Below are positions 54,568 to 64,000 of a DNA stretch of 64,000 nucleotides, piece after piece; within the stretch, counting starts at the first letter, position 1; every line of letters starts with the position of its first letter. Source of the stretch: Pseudomonas brassicacearum subsp. neoaurantiaca (GTDB lineage: Bacteria > Pseudomonadota > Gammaproteobacteria > Pseudomonadales > Pseudomonadaceae); NCBI RefSeq assembly GCF_013608025.1, contig NZ_VDLV01000044.1, positions 10,435-74,434 on the forward strand, read 5' to 3'. The notes under the pieces are model-generated. The model did not search any database, was not told where the DNA came from, and worked only from the letters and a program-made list of their open reading frames with translations. A program made the position numbers and the translations under genes.

Positions 54568-55983
54568 TCAGATCAACGTCTCGATACGCAGCGAATTGGT
54601 CGACCCCGGTTGCCCGAACGGCACGCCGGCGGTGATCAGCAAGGTATCGCCACGCTGGGCCATGCCCTGGGCCTGGGCGATTTCCAGCGCCGTGGAGCAC
54701 ACCTCATCGACCTGCTTCAAACGGTCATTGACCACCGAGTGCACGCCCCAGGCCACGGTCAGGCGGCGGGCCGCTTGCAGGTTCGGCGTCAGGTTGAGGA
54801 TCGGCACCGTCGGCCGTTCCCGCGCCGCCCGCAGGCTGGAACTGCCCGACTCGCTGTAGTTCACCAACACCGCCACCGGCAGGACGTTGCTGATCCGGCG
54901 GATCGCGCAACTGATGGCGTCCGACACCGTGGCCTCGGCTTTCGGCCGGCTGACGTCCAACTGCGCCTGGTAGTCCGGGCCGTTTTCTACCTGGCGGATG
55001 ATCTTGCTCATCATCTGCACGGCTTCGAGGGGGTAGTCGCCGGAAGCGGTTTCCGCCGACAGCATCACCGCATCGGCACCTTCGGCCACGGCGTTGGCGA
55101 CGTCGGTGACTTCGGCGCGGGTTGGCGCCGGGGAGAAGCGCATCGATTCGAGCATCTGCGTTGCCACCACCACCGGTTTGCCCAGGGCGCGGCAGGTGCC
55201 GATGATGTTCTTCTGGATCTGCGGCACGCTCTCGGCCGGTACTTCGACGCCAAGATCGCCGCGGGCAACCATGATCGCGTCGCTCAATTCAGCGATCTCG
55301 CGCAGTTGGGCGACGGCCGATGGTTTCTCGATCTTGGCCATCAGGAATGCCTTGTCGCCGATCAGCGCGCGGGCTTCGCGGATGTCCTCGGGACGCTGCA
55401 CGAACGACAGCGCGACCCAATCCACGCCCAGCTCCAGGCCGAAGCTCAAGTCGCGACGATCCTTGGCGGTCAGTGGGCTCAGGTCGAGCACGGCCTGGGG
55501 CACGTTCACGCCCTTGCGGTCCGACAGCTCGCCGCCGTTGAGCACTTCGGTGTCGATGGCGTCGCTGTGCCTGGCGGTCACGCGCAAGCGCAACTTGCCG
55601 TCGTCCAGCAGCAAGTCCATCCCCGGCTCCAGCGCCGCGATGATTTCCGGGTGGGGCAGGTTGACCCGGCGTTGGTCGCCCGGTGTCGGGTCCAGGTCCA
55701 ACCGCAGGGCCTGGCCGCGCTCTAGCAGGACCTTGCCGTCGGCGAATTTGCCCACCCGCAGCTTCGGGCCTTGCAAGTCCATCAGGATGCCCAGCGGGTA
55801 ATTGAGCTGCTGTTCGACTTCGCGGATCCACTGGTAGCGCTGGGCGTGGTCGGCATGGTCGCCGTGGCTGAAGTTCAGGCGGAAGATATTCACGCCGGCC
55901 TTTACCAGCTCGCGGATGTCATCGATGCCACGGGTGGCGGGGCCGAGAGTCGCGAGGATCTTGACCTTCTTATCAGGCGTCAT
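54568..55983 (-). CDS. pyk: Pyruvate kinase
   Basis: A 471-residue glycolytic enzyme that makes pyruvate and ATP from phosphoenolpyruvate. Motifs are KILATLGPATRG at the start, IFRLNFSHGDH, the catalytic Lys in FLMAKIEKPSAV, IMVARGDLGVE and MLSAETASGDYPLEAV. The gene overlaps the end of the glycerate kinase gene by 11 bases, so it belongs to the glyoxylate-utilisation series gcl-hyi-glxR-ttuD-pyk and completes the route to pyruvate. Confidence 0.96.
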   Translation of the reverse strand: MTPDKKVKILATLGPATRGIDDIRELVKAGVNIFRLNFSHGDHADHAQRYQWIREVEQQLNYPLGILMDLQGPKLRVGKFADGKVLLERGQALRLDLDPTPGDQRRVNLPHPEIIAALEPGMDLLLDDGKLRLRVTARHSDAIDTEVLNGGELSDRKGVNVPQAVLDLSPLTAKDRRDLSFGLELGVDWVALSFVQRPEDIREARALIGDKAFLMAKIEKPSAVAQLREIAELSDAIMVARGDLGVEVPAESVPQIQKNIIGTCRALGKPVVVATQMLESMRFSPAPTRAEVTDVANAVAEGADAVMLSAETASGDYPLEAVQMMSKIIRQVENGPDYQAQLDVSRPKAEATVSDAISCAIRRISNVLPVAVLVNYSESGSSSLRAARERPTVPILNLTPNLQAARRLTVAWGVHSVVNDRLKQVDEVCSTALEIAQAQGMAQRGDTLLITAGVPFGQPGSTNSLRIETLI

Positions 55984-57253
55984 GTTTGGGGTTCTCGAGG
56001 ATCAGGATGGCGCGAAAGTCGTTGACGTTGGTGCGGGTCGGCTCGGTGACGATCAACGCATCCAGCGCGGCGAAGTAGCCGTAGCCGTTGTTGTTATCCA
56101 GTTCGTCGCTGGCGCACAGGCCCAGCTCGGCGGCGCGGCGATAGGTGTCCGGGGTCATGAGGGCGCCGGCGTTGTCCTCGGAACCGTCGATGCCATCGGT
56201 GTCGCCGGCCAGCGCGTAGATGCCGGGATGGCCCTTGAGGCTGTCGGTCAGGCTCAGCAGGAATTCAGCGTTGCGCCCGCCACGGCCGTCGCCGCGCACG
56301 GTGACGGTGGTCTCGCCGCCAGACAGAATCACGCACGGCGCGGCCAGTGGCTGGCCATGCTGGGCGATTTGCCGGGCGATGCCGGCGTGGACCTTCGCCA
56401 CCTCCCGGGATTCGCCTTCCAGGTCACCGAGGATCAGCGGGCTGAAACCGGCCTGGCGCGCCTTCACCGCTGCGGCTTCCAAGGATTGCTGGGGGCGGGC
56501 GATCAGTTGGAAATGACTGCGGGCCAGGCTCGGGTCGCCGGGCTTGACGGTTTCCGATTCCGGGCTTTGCAGCCAGGTGCGCACCGAGGCCGGGATGTCG
56601 ATGGCGTAGCGCTTGAGAATCGCCAGGGCCTCGGCTGAGGTGCTGGGGTCGGCCACGGTGGGGCCGGACGCGATGACCGTGGCCAGGTCGCCGGGCACGT
56701 CGGAAATCGCATAGGTGTACACCGTCGCCGGCCAGCAGGCCTTGCCCAGGCGTCCACCCTTGATCGCGGAGAGGTGCTTGCGCACGCAATTCATCTCGCC
56801 AATGGTGGCGCCGGATTTGAGCAGGGCTTTGTTGATCGACTGCTTGTCGGCCAGGGTGATGCCGGCCGCCGGCAAGGCCAGCAACGCCGAGCCGCCGCCG
56901 GACAGCAGGAAGATCACGCGGTCGTCTTCGTTGAGGTTGCTGACGAGTTCGAGCACCCGCCCGGCCACTTCCAGGCCCGCGGCGTCCGGCACCGGATGAG
57001 CGGCTTCCACCACTTCGATTTTCTGGCAGGGCGCGCCATGGCCGTAGCGGGTCACCACCAGGCCACTGATCTCGCCCTGCCAGCAACGCTCGACCACTTG
57101 CGCCATCGCCGCCGCTGCCTTGCCGGCACCGATGACGATCACCCGACCGCTACGGTCGCTGGGCAGATATTGTTCAAGGACCTGCTGCGGATGCGCCGCG
57201 TCGATGGCTGTGGCAAACAGCTCGCGCAGCAATTGTTGCGGATCGACCGACAT
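55973..57253 (-). CDS. ttuD: Glycerate 2-kinase / MOFRL family (TtuD)
   Basis: A 426-residue protein of the DUF4147/MOFRL family, long annotated as hydroxypyruvate reductase TtuD and now known for glycerate 2-kinase activity in several members. Visible blocks are VIVIGAGKAAAAMAQ, FLLSGGGSALLALP, SGGETTVTVRGDGRGGRNAEF and AGDTDGIDGSEDNAGA. It should phosphorylate glycerate made by GlxR, leading to 2-phosphoglycerate. ATG 57253 matches the family start. Confidence 0.9.
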   Translation of the reverse strand: MSVDPQQLLRELFATAIDAAHPQQVLEQYLPSDRSGRVIVIGAGKAAAAMAQVVERCWQGEISGLVVTRYGHGAPCQKIEVVEAAHPVPDAAGLEVAGRVLELVSNLNEDDRVIFLLSGGGSALLALPAAGITLADKQSINKALLKSGATIGEMNCVRKHLSAIKGGRLGKACWPATVYTYAISDVPGDLATVIASGPTVADPSTSAEALAILKRYAIDIPASVRTWLQSPESETVKPGDPSLARSHFQLIARPQQSLEAAAVKARQAGFSPLILGDLEGESREVAKVHAGIARQIAQHGQPLAAPCVILSGGETTVTVRGDGRGGRNAEFLLSLTDSLKGHPGIYALAGDTDGIDGSEDNAGALMTPDTYRRAAELGLCASDELDNNNGYGYFAALDALIVTEPTRTNVNDFRAILILENPKHDA

Positions 57254-57295
57254 GGCGGGCTCCCGATTTTTTATTCTTGGATTTGACACAGACCC

Positions 57296-57385
57296 TGTGG
57301 GAGCGAGCTTGCTCGCGATAGCGGTTTTACATTCAACAACGATGTTGGCTGGGCTACCGCTATCGCGAGCAAGCTCGCTCCCGCA
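57296..57385. repeat. REPIN, class A inverted pair
   Basis: Two class A REPs facing across 42 bases, between glxR and ttuD; the second arm has one change (CCCGCA for CCCACA). Confidence 0.88.
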
Positions 57386-57400
57386 AGGGGAGTGCAGGGC

Positions 57401-58291
57401 TTATTTGTCGCGAATCGAGAAATTGGCCATGTGTTCCAATCCCTTGATCAACGCCGAGTGGTCCCAGTTGCTGCCACCGATGGCCGCGCAGGTGCTGAAC
57501 ACTTGCTGGGCGTTGGCGGTGTTGGGCAGGTTGATGTTCAGTTCCTTGGCGCCTTGCAGGGCCAGGTTCAGGTCCTTCTGGTGCAGGCTGATGCGGAAGC
57601 CGGGGTCGAAGGTGCCCTTGATCATGCGCTCGCCATGCACTTCGAGGATCTTCGACGAAGCGAAACCGCCCATCAGCGCCTCGCGGACCTTCGCCGGGTC
57701 GGCGCCGTTTTTCGCGGCGAACAGCAGCGCTTCGGCCACGGCCTGGATGTTCAGGGCGACGATGATCTGGTTCGCCACCTTGGCGGTCTGGCCGTCACCG
57801 TTGCCGCCCACCAGGGTGATGTTCTTGCCCATGGCCTGGAACAACGGCAAGGCGCGCTCGAAGGCCGTGCTGTCACCACCGACCATGATGCTCAGGGTCG
57901 CGGCCTTGGCGCCGACTTCACCGCCGGACACCGGGGCGTCGAGGTACTGCGCGCCTTTTTCGTTGATCTTCGCCGCGAAGGCCTTGGTGGCGGTGGGGGA
58001 AATCGAGCTCATGTCGATCACCACCTTGCCCTTGCCAACACCGGCTGCGACGCCGTCGGCGCGGAACAGCACGTCGTCGACCTGTGGGGTATCCGGAACC
58101 ATGACGATGATGAATTCGGCTTCCTGGGCGACTTCCTTCGGGTTGGCCAACGCCACCGCGCCGCCGGCCACGAGGTCGGCCGGGGCCGGGTCGTGATGCT
58201 GGGACAGGAACAGGCTGTGCCCGGCCTTTTGCAGGTTGAGTGCCATGGGGTGGCCCATGATGCCGGTGCCGATGAATCCGATTTTAGCCAT
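57401..58291 (-). CDS. glxR: 2-hydroxy-3-oxopropionate (tartronate semialdehyde) reductase
   Basis: A 296-residue beta-hydroxyacid dehydrogenase that reduces tartronate semialdehyde to D-glycerate with NAD(P)H. It has the Rossmann motif IGFIGTGIMGHPMA (residues 3-16), the substrate block DAPVSGGEVGA (about 120-130) and the catalytic Lys in GQTAKVANQI (about 171). It follows gcl and hyi in pathway order. Confidence 0.95.
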   Translation of the reverse strand: MAKIGFIGTGIMGHPMALNLQKAGHSLFLSQHHDPAPADLVAGGAVALANPKEVAQEAEFIIVMVPDTPQVDDVLFRADGVAAGVGKGKVVIDMSSISPTATKAFAAKINEKGAQYLDAPVSGGEVGAKAATLSIMVGGDSTAFERALPLFQAMGKNITLVGGNGDGQTAKVANQIIVALNIQAVAEALLFAAKNGADPAKVREALMGGFASSKILEVHGERMIKGTFDPGFRISLHQKDLNLALQGAKELNINLPNTANAQQVFSTCAAIGGSNWDHSALIKGLEHMANFSIRDK

Positions 58292-58326
58292 GAAAAAATC
58301 CTCTCTTATTAAAGTGCCCACGGACT

Positions 58327-58440
58327 CTGCGGCGAAGGAGCTTGCTCCCGCTGGGTCGCGTAGCGGCCCCCAGAAATCCATGCGGATAAAAATTCATGCG
58401 TCTGCTTCGCAGCCGAGCGGGAGCAAGCTCCCTCGCCACA
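58327..58440. repeat. REP pair, class B
   Basis: Facing class B arms between hyi and glxR; the left arm is slightly diverged (GCGGCGAAGGAGC). Confidence 0.85.
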
Positions 58441-58454
58441 AGAGCTCTCGCCAG

Positions 58455-59237
58455 TCAGATCGCGTTATGGGTTTTCAGCCAGCCCAATCCGGCTTCGGTG
58501 GTGGTCAGCGGCTTGTATTCGCAGCCGATCCAACCCTGGTAGCCGATGCGGTCCAGGTGTTCGAACAGGAAGCGGTAGTTGATCTCGCCCGTGCCCGGCT
58601 CGTTGCGGCCCGGGTTATCCGCCAGTTGCACATGGTTGATCTCGCCCAGGTGCGTCGACAGGGTCCGGGCCAGGTCGCCTTCCATGATTTGCATGTGGTA
58701 GATGTCGTATTGCAGGAACAAGTTGGCGCTGCCCACCTGCTCGCGGATCGACAGGGCCTGGGCGGTGTTGTTCAGGTAGAAACCCGGGATGTCGCGGGTA
58801 TTGATGGCTTCCATGACCAACTTGATGCCTGCGCCTTGCAGCTTTTCGGCAGCGAATTTCAGGTTAGCGACGAAGGTTTTTTCCACCAAGGCTTCATCGC
58901 AGTTCTGCGGGCGAATCCCCGACAAGCAGTTGACCTGGGTGTTGCCCAGTACCTTTGCATAGGCAATTGCCAGGTCTACCCCGGCGCGGAATTCCTCGAC
59001 GCGGTCCGGCAGGCAAGCGATGCCGCGCTCACCCTTGGCCCAGTCGCCGGCCGGCAGGTTGAACAGCACCTGGGTCAGGCCATTGGCGTCAAGCAGGGCC
59101 TTGAGTTCGGCGGAGCTGTAATCGTAGGGAAACAGGTATTCGACGCCGCTGAAACCGGCCTTGGCGGCCGCTTCGAAACGGGCGAGGAAATCCTGCTCAG
59201 TGAACAGCATGGACAGGTTGGCGGCGAAACGCGGCAT
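58455..59237 (-). CDS. hyi: Hydroxypyruvate isomerase
   Basis: A 260-residue TIM-barrel isomerase that interconverts hydroxypyruvate and tartronate semialdehyde. Family blocks are MPRFAANLSMLFTEQDFLARFEAA at the start, VMEAINTRDIPGF (catalytic Glu) and GWIGCEYKPLTTTEAGLGWL at the end. It lies between gcl and glxR. Confidence 0.95.
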   Translation of the reverse strand: MPRFAANLSMLFTEQDFLARFEAAAKAGFSGVEYLFPYDYSSAELKALLDANGLTQVLFNLPAGDWAKGERGIACLPDRVEEFRAGVDLAIAYAKVLGNTQVNCLSGIRPQNCDEALVEKTFVANLKFAAEKLQGAGIKLVMEAINTRDIPGFYLNNTAQALSIREQVGSANLFLQYDIYHMQIMEGDLARTLSTHLGEINHVQLADNPGRNEPGTGEINYRFLFEHLDRIGYQGWIGCEYKPLTTTEAGLGWLKTHNAI

Positions 59238-59268
59238 GGTGGTCTCCTGTAAATATTGGTGAAGCCCC

Positions 59269-59356
59269 TGTGGGAGCGAGCCTGCACGCGAAAGCGGTGT
59301 GTCAGTCGATACTCAATGACAGGTAAATTGCCTTCGCGAGCAGGCTCGCTGCCACA
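59269..59356. repeat. REPIN, class A variant
   Basis: Diverged facing arms (GAGCGAGCCTGCACGCGA and TCGCGAGCAGGCTCGCT) between gcl and hyi. Confidence 0.82.
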
Positions 59357-59361
59357 AGAGG

Positions 59362-61137
<1,776 letters not shown>

Positions 61138-61163
61138 TGTTTTGTGCCTCTTACGTTTTGTAA

Positions 61164-61173
61164 TTGTATACAA
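61164..61173. promoter_or_regulatory. TTGTATACAA operator upstream of gcl
   Basis: A perfect palindrome 27 bases before the gcl ATG. Confidence 0.7.
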
Positions 61174-61302
61174 GTGGCTTTGCTGTGGAGTGTATTCATG
61201 GGGAATGGGGCAGGTCAATCCCTTTCCTCAAGCGTTTGTTTCGTTCGTCGGGTAGCAGATTTGCTGCGGCCTTTTGTCGCTCAAGGTGATTCGTAGAAAT
61301 TA

Positions 61303-61312
61303 TTGTATACAA
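61303..61312. promoter_or_regulatory. TTGTATACAA operator upstream of glcG-like gene
   Basis: A perfect palindrome 93 bases before the glcG-like ATG. The divergent gap 61138-61404 holds two copies, one for each gene. Confidence 0.7.
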
Positions 61313-61404
61313 AAAACGTGTCTGTTGTGTTCTATTTGTGGTGTTCGGTTTTGCTGAAAGTGAAGCCGCCAAGGCTTTTCCATAACAAAAGAAGGACAGC
61401 ACCC

Positions 61405-61845
61405 ATGAGCGTTCTAACCTTGAAAGTTGCCGTCAACCTGGCGGGGCAGGCCCTCGCCGCAGGTCGCGAGGTCAATGCGGCACCCTTGACCGTCGCGGTC
61501 CTGGACAGCGGCGGACACCTGGTGACCTTGCAGCGCGAAGACGGCGCCAGCCTGCTTCGCCCGCAGATCGCCATCGGCAAGGCCTGGGGCGCTATCGCCC
61601 TGGGCAAAGGCTCACGCCTGCTCGCCCAGGACGCCCAACAGCGCCCGGCGTTCTTTGCGGCGTTGAATGGTCTCGGGCAAGGCAGCGTCGTGCCGGCGCC
61701 GGGTGGCGTATTGATCCGGGATCAGGAGGGCAGGGTGCTGGGTGCGATTGGGGTAAGCGGAGATGTTTCGGATGTGGATGAGCAGGTGGCGGTGAGGGCG
61801 GTGGAGGCTCTGGCGCTGAAAGCGGATGCGGGGGGAGTTGCCTGA
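61405..61845 (+). CDS. GlcG/HbpS family protein
   Basis: A 146-residue protein of the GlcG/HbpS (heme-degrading domain-like) family: PLTVAVLDSGGHLVTLQREDGASLLRPQIA and GGVLIRDQEGRVLGAIGVSGD. Its function is not known in detail; relatives sit beside glycolate and glyoxylate genes. GAAGGA precedes ATG 61405. Divergent from gcl, with a shared TTGTATACAA pair between. Confidence 0.88.
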   Translation: MSVLTLKVAVNLAGQALAAGREVNAAPLTVAVLDSGGHLVTLQREDGASLLRPQIAIGKAWGAIALGKGSRLLAQDAQQRPAFFAALNGLGQGSVVPAPGGVLIRDQEGRVLGAIGVSGDVSDVDEQVAVRAVEALALKADAGGVA

Positions 61846-61869
61846 TTCTGTGGTGAATGGACTGGCACC

Positions 61870-61960
61870 ATCGCGAGCAAGCTCGCTCCCACAGGGTTCC
61901 ATATTGGAAACATTATGTATGACGCCGCAAATCCCCTGTGGGAGCGAGCTTGCTCGCGAT
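61870..61960. repeat. Two class A REPs upstream of the RAYT gene
   Basis: Copies at 61870-61893 and 61937-61960, outward facing. They precede the RAYT gene by about 95 bases. Confidence 0.9.
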
Positions 61961-62054
61961 GGCGATCTTGCTGACACATCCAGCTAAAAGTATGTCCGGC
62001 ATTCAAAGTACGCCGGCCTACCCTTTGATGACTTGATCATTGAAGAGGCAAGGA

Positions 62055-62513
62055 ATGCCAAATCGACCTGCTTCACATCGCCTGCGCACCGGTCGTTACG
62101 GTGAGTTGAATCGAATCTATTTATTGACCACCAATACCGCTGGACGAAAGCCGGTATTCCAGAGTTTTGCTTTAGGCCGATTGGTCGTTGAGCAATTTAG
62201 GTGTGCCCAGGATGAGAGATGGGCGAAGTCATTGGCTTGGGTGATCATGCCTGACCATTTCCATTGGTTGATTGAATTGCAGCAAGGCTCGCTGAATGAG
62301 TTGATGCAAAAAACCAAGTCCTTGAGTGCTCAGGCGGTAAACATGTCCACAGGGCATAGAGGCTGCCTTTGGCAACCGGGTTACCACGATCGAGCGCTAC
62401 GGCGGGAAGAGGACTTGGTAAAGCTGGCTCGCTATGTTGTGGCAAATCCACTGCGGGCAGGCCTGGTAGAGCGACTAGGCGACTATCCGCTGTGGGATGC
62501 CATCTGGCTTTGA
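62055..62513 (+). CDS. REP-associated tyrosine transposase (RAYT)
   Basis: A 152-residue Y1 HUH transposase of the IS200/IS605-like family. The HUH metal motif is His68-Phe-His70 in VIMPDHFHWLIEL, and the catalytic Tyr is probably Tyr127 in ARYVVANPLRAGLVE. RAYTs cut and move REP sequences. Here class A REP pairs flank it on both sides, which marks class A as its likely substrate family. ATG 62055 with AGAGG six bases upstream is preferred over TTG 62040. It stands between glcG and tetR. Confidence 0.93.
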   Translation: MPNRPASHRLRTGRYGELNRIYLLTTNTAGRKPVFQSFALGRLVVEQFRCAQDERWAKSLAWVIMPDHFHWLIELQQGSLNELMQKTKSLSAQAVNMSTGHRGCLWQPGYHDRALRREEDLVKLARYVVANPLRAGLVERLGDYPLWDAIWL

Positions 62514-62533
62514 CTTGGAATCGAGTTGCCTTC

Positions 62534-62625
62534 ATCGCGAGCAAGCTCGCTCCCACAGGGTTCTGCGGTGAATTTAGATGCTGCGAACAACCCAAATCCC
62601 TTGTGGGAGCGAGCTTGCTCGCGAT
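62534..62625. repeat. Two class A REPs downstream of the RAYT gene
   Basis: Copies at 62534-62557 and 62602-62625, the same orientation pattern as the upstream pair. Confidence 0.9.
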
Positions 62626-62642
62626 GAGGTCCACTCGGTCTG

Positions 62643-63248
62643 TCAGCCGGGCTCACACCCCTTCAAAACCAACCGGATAATCGTCTGCGCCGCCGCTTCG
62701 TAATCCGCTTCATCGAGCTTGGCCTTGCCGGTCACGGCGCTGATCTGCCAGTCGAAATCGGCGTAGGTCTGGGTGGCGGCCCAGATGCTGAACATCAGGT
62801 GGTTGGGGTCGATCGGGGCGATTTGGCCGCGGTCGATCCAGGTCTGGATGCAGTCGATGTTGTGCCGCGCCTGGGCGTTGAGCTGTTCGATGAGGTCGGC
62901 GCTCAGGTGCGGGGCGCCGTGCATGATTTCGCTGGCGAAAACTTTCGAGGCGAACGGCAGGTCGCGGGAGATGCGGATCTTGGAGCGGATGTAGTGGCTC
63001 AGCACTTCGCCCGGCTCGCCGTCGGCGTTGAAGGGGGTGGAGGCCTGGAGAATCGGCTCGATGATGCTTTCAAGGACCTCGCGATAGAGGTTTTCCTTGG
63101 ATTTGAAGTAGTAGTAGACGTTGGGTTTGGGCAAGCCCGCCTTGGCCGCGATGTCACTGGTTTTGGTCGCGGCGAAGCCCTTGTCGGCAAATTCTTCGCT
63201 GGCGGCACGCAGGATCAGTTCTTTGTTGCGCTCGCGGATAGTGCTCAT
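62643..63248 (-). CDS. TetR family regulator, RutR-like
   Basis: A 201-residue regulator. The helix-turn-helix is at about residues 25-45 (TKTSDIAAKAGLPKPNVYYYFKSKENLYREVL) and the C-terminal ligand domain resembles that of YcdC/RutR (IRISRDLPFASKVFASEIMHGAPHL). E. coli RutR binds uracil and controls pyrimidine and purine genes. A RutR-like box lies before the purine permease gene in this window. ATG 63248 fits the family; the frame extends to 63287. Confidence 0.88.
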   Translation of the reverse strand: MSTIRERNKELILRAASEEFADKGFAATKTSDIAAKAGLPKPNVYYYFKSKENLYREVLESIIEPILQASTPFNADGEPGEVLSHYIRSKIRISRDLPFASKVFASEIMHGAPHLSADLIEQLNAQARHNIDCIQTWIDRGQIAPIDPNHLMFSIWAATQTYADFDWQISAVTGKAKLDEADYEAAAQTIIRLVLKGCEPG

Positions 63249-63379
63249 AAACCCTGGGGTTCCTTGCCGATTATGGCGGTGGCGCATGGTAGCACCGGCC
63301 TCGCGCGGCGCTCAAGAATGCCCCAGGGCGGCGCGGGTCGCGGTATGCTGCGCGGCATTATTGTTCAAGGAGCCCCTCC

Positions 63380-64000
63380 ATGGCTGGAAGCAGTTTGCTG
63401 GTTTTGATCGACGACATTGCCACGGTACTCGACGATGTGGCGCTGATGACCAAGATGGCCGCCAAGAAGACGGCGGGCGTGCTCGGTGATGACCTGGCGC
63501 TCAATGCCCAGCAAGTCTCGGGCGTGCGGGCCGAGCGGGAATTGCCGGTCGTCTGGGCGGTAGCCAAGGGCTCGTTCATCAACAAGCTGATCCTGGTGCC
63601 GTCGGCGTTGGCCATCAGCGCGTTCGTGCCTTGGCTGGTGACGCCGTTGTTGATGGTTGGCGGCGCCTACCTGTGCTTTGAAGGGTTCGAAAAACTCGCC
63701 CACAAATTCCTTCACAGCAAGGCTGAAGACCAGGCCGAACACGTGCAACTGGTCGAGGCGGTGGCCGATCCGGCGGTCGATCTGGTGGCTTTTGAAAAGG
63801 ACAAGATCAAGGGCGCGGTGCGCACCGACTTCATCCTCTCGGCGGAAATCATCGCCATCACCCTCGGCACCGTCGCCGATGCGCCGCTGACCCAGCAGGT
63901 GATCGTGCTGTCGGGCATCGCCATTGTCATGACCGTGGGTGTGTATGGTCTGGTGGCGGGGATCGTCAAGCTCGACGACCTGGGATTGTGGCTGACCCAG
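63380..64000 (+). CDS. DUF808 family membrane protein (3' partial)
   Basis: The first 207 residues of a YedI-like DUF808 protein ([42 protein letters not shown]). Three or four hydrophobic helices are visible, including [39 protein letters not shown] precedes ATG 63380. The gene runs past the window end. The function of the family is unknown. Confidence 0.9.
   Translation, partial: MAGSSLLVLIDDIATVLDDVALMTKMAAKKTAGVLGDDLALNAQQVSGVRAERELPVVWAVAKGSFINKLILVPSALAISAFVPWLVTPLLMVGGAYLCFEGFEKLAHKFLHSKAEDQAEHVQLVEAVADPAVDLVAFEKDKIKGAVRTDFILSAEIIAITLGTVADAPLTQQVIVLSGIAIVMTVGVYGLVAGIVKLDDLGLWLTQ

Overview
This window is a chromosomal segment of a Pseudomonas, most likely of the fluorescens complex. 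The evidence is the roughly 60% GC coding style, Pseudomonas-typical families (DUF3509, ApeB, PuuD-type urate hydroxylase, KvPae-like potassium channel), and gene orders I recall from this genus: pyk-ttuD-glxR-hyi-gcl-glcG-tetR, and puuE-uraD-alc-allA-puuD with uraH and a purine permease. It also carries many REP palindromes of several sequence classes and a RAYT (REP-associated tyrosine transposase) gene.

Layout. 1-1.5 kb: the C-terminal end of an Rhs protein with a polymorphic toxin tip, followed by AT-rich immunity-like ORFs. 1.6-8.5 kb: an EAL-CBS-GGDEF protein, the Prc protease, a quinone oxidoreductase and a Cys-rich DUF1326/DUF2182 pair. 8.5-15 kb: an ABC importer operon with an alkaline-phosphatase-superfamily enzyme and a HAD phosphatase, divergent from a HutC/UTRA GntR regulator. 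TGGTCTAG-type operators stand at both ends of the shared intergenic region. 15-21.9 kb: ApeB, RluA, MinCDE, a lipid A acyltransferase and a patatin. 22-24.8 kb: an orphan TccC-like toxin with an AT-rich tip that I read as a candidate diphtheria-toxin/PARP-like ADP-ribosyltransferase. 24.8-33.5 kb: purine (urate, allantoin) catabolism, with an OmpK/Tsx-like porin and an AzgA purine permease. 33.8-42.8 kb: a MarR regulator divergent from a PLP aminotransferase, then FolE, Smr, an isochorismatase-like protein, PrmB, AroC and others. 42.9-46.2 kb: an MFS transporter with mtnB-mtnD-mtnC (methionine salvage) and DUF3509. 46.5-53.5 kb: acyl-CoA synthetase, ankyrin protein, small membrane protein, MFS exporter, sulfate-binding protein and potassium channel. 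53.5-61.9 kb: urea transporter, pyruvate kinase and the glyoxylate-to-glycerate pathway. 62-64 kb: RAYT, a RutR-like TetR regulator and a DUF808 protein cut by the window end.

How the genes fit together. PuuD, UraH, UraD, PuuE, Alc and AllA take urate to glyoxylate and urea. Gcl, Hyi, GlxR, TtuD and Pyk can carry glyoxylate to pyruvate, and a UT-family channel can move urea. The two blocks are about 25 kb apart, yet both carry the 10-bp palindrome TTGTATACAA (five sites, one with a single central change) in front of puuE, uraH, the purine permease, gcl and glcG. I read this as one regulon. The permease promoter also has a near-match to the RutR box.

Most interesting for follow-up are the TccC toxin tip, the TTGTATACAA regulon, the operator-framed organophosphate or phosphonate-like uptake operon, the RAYT framed by its likely REP family, and a REP pair interrupted by a REP pair of another class.
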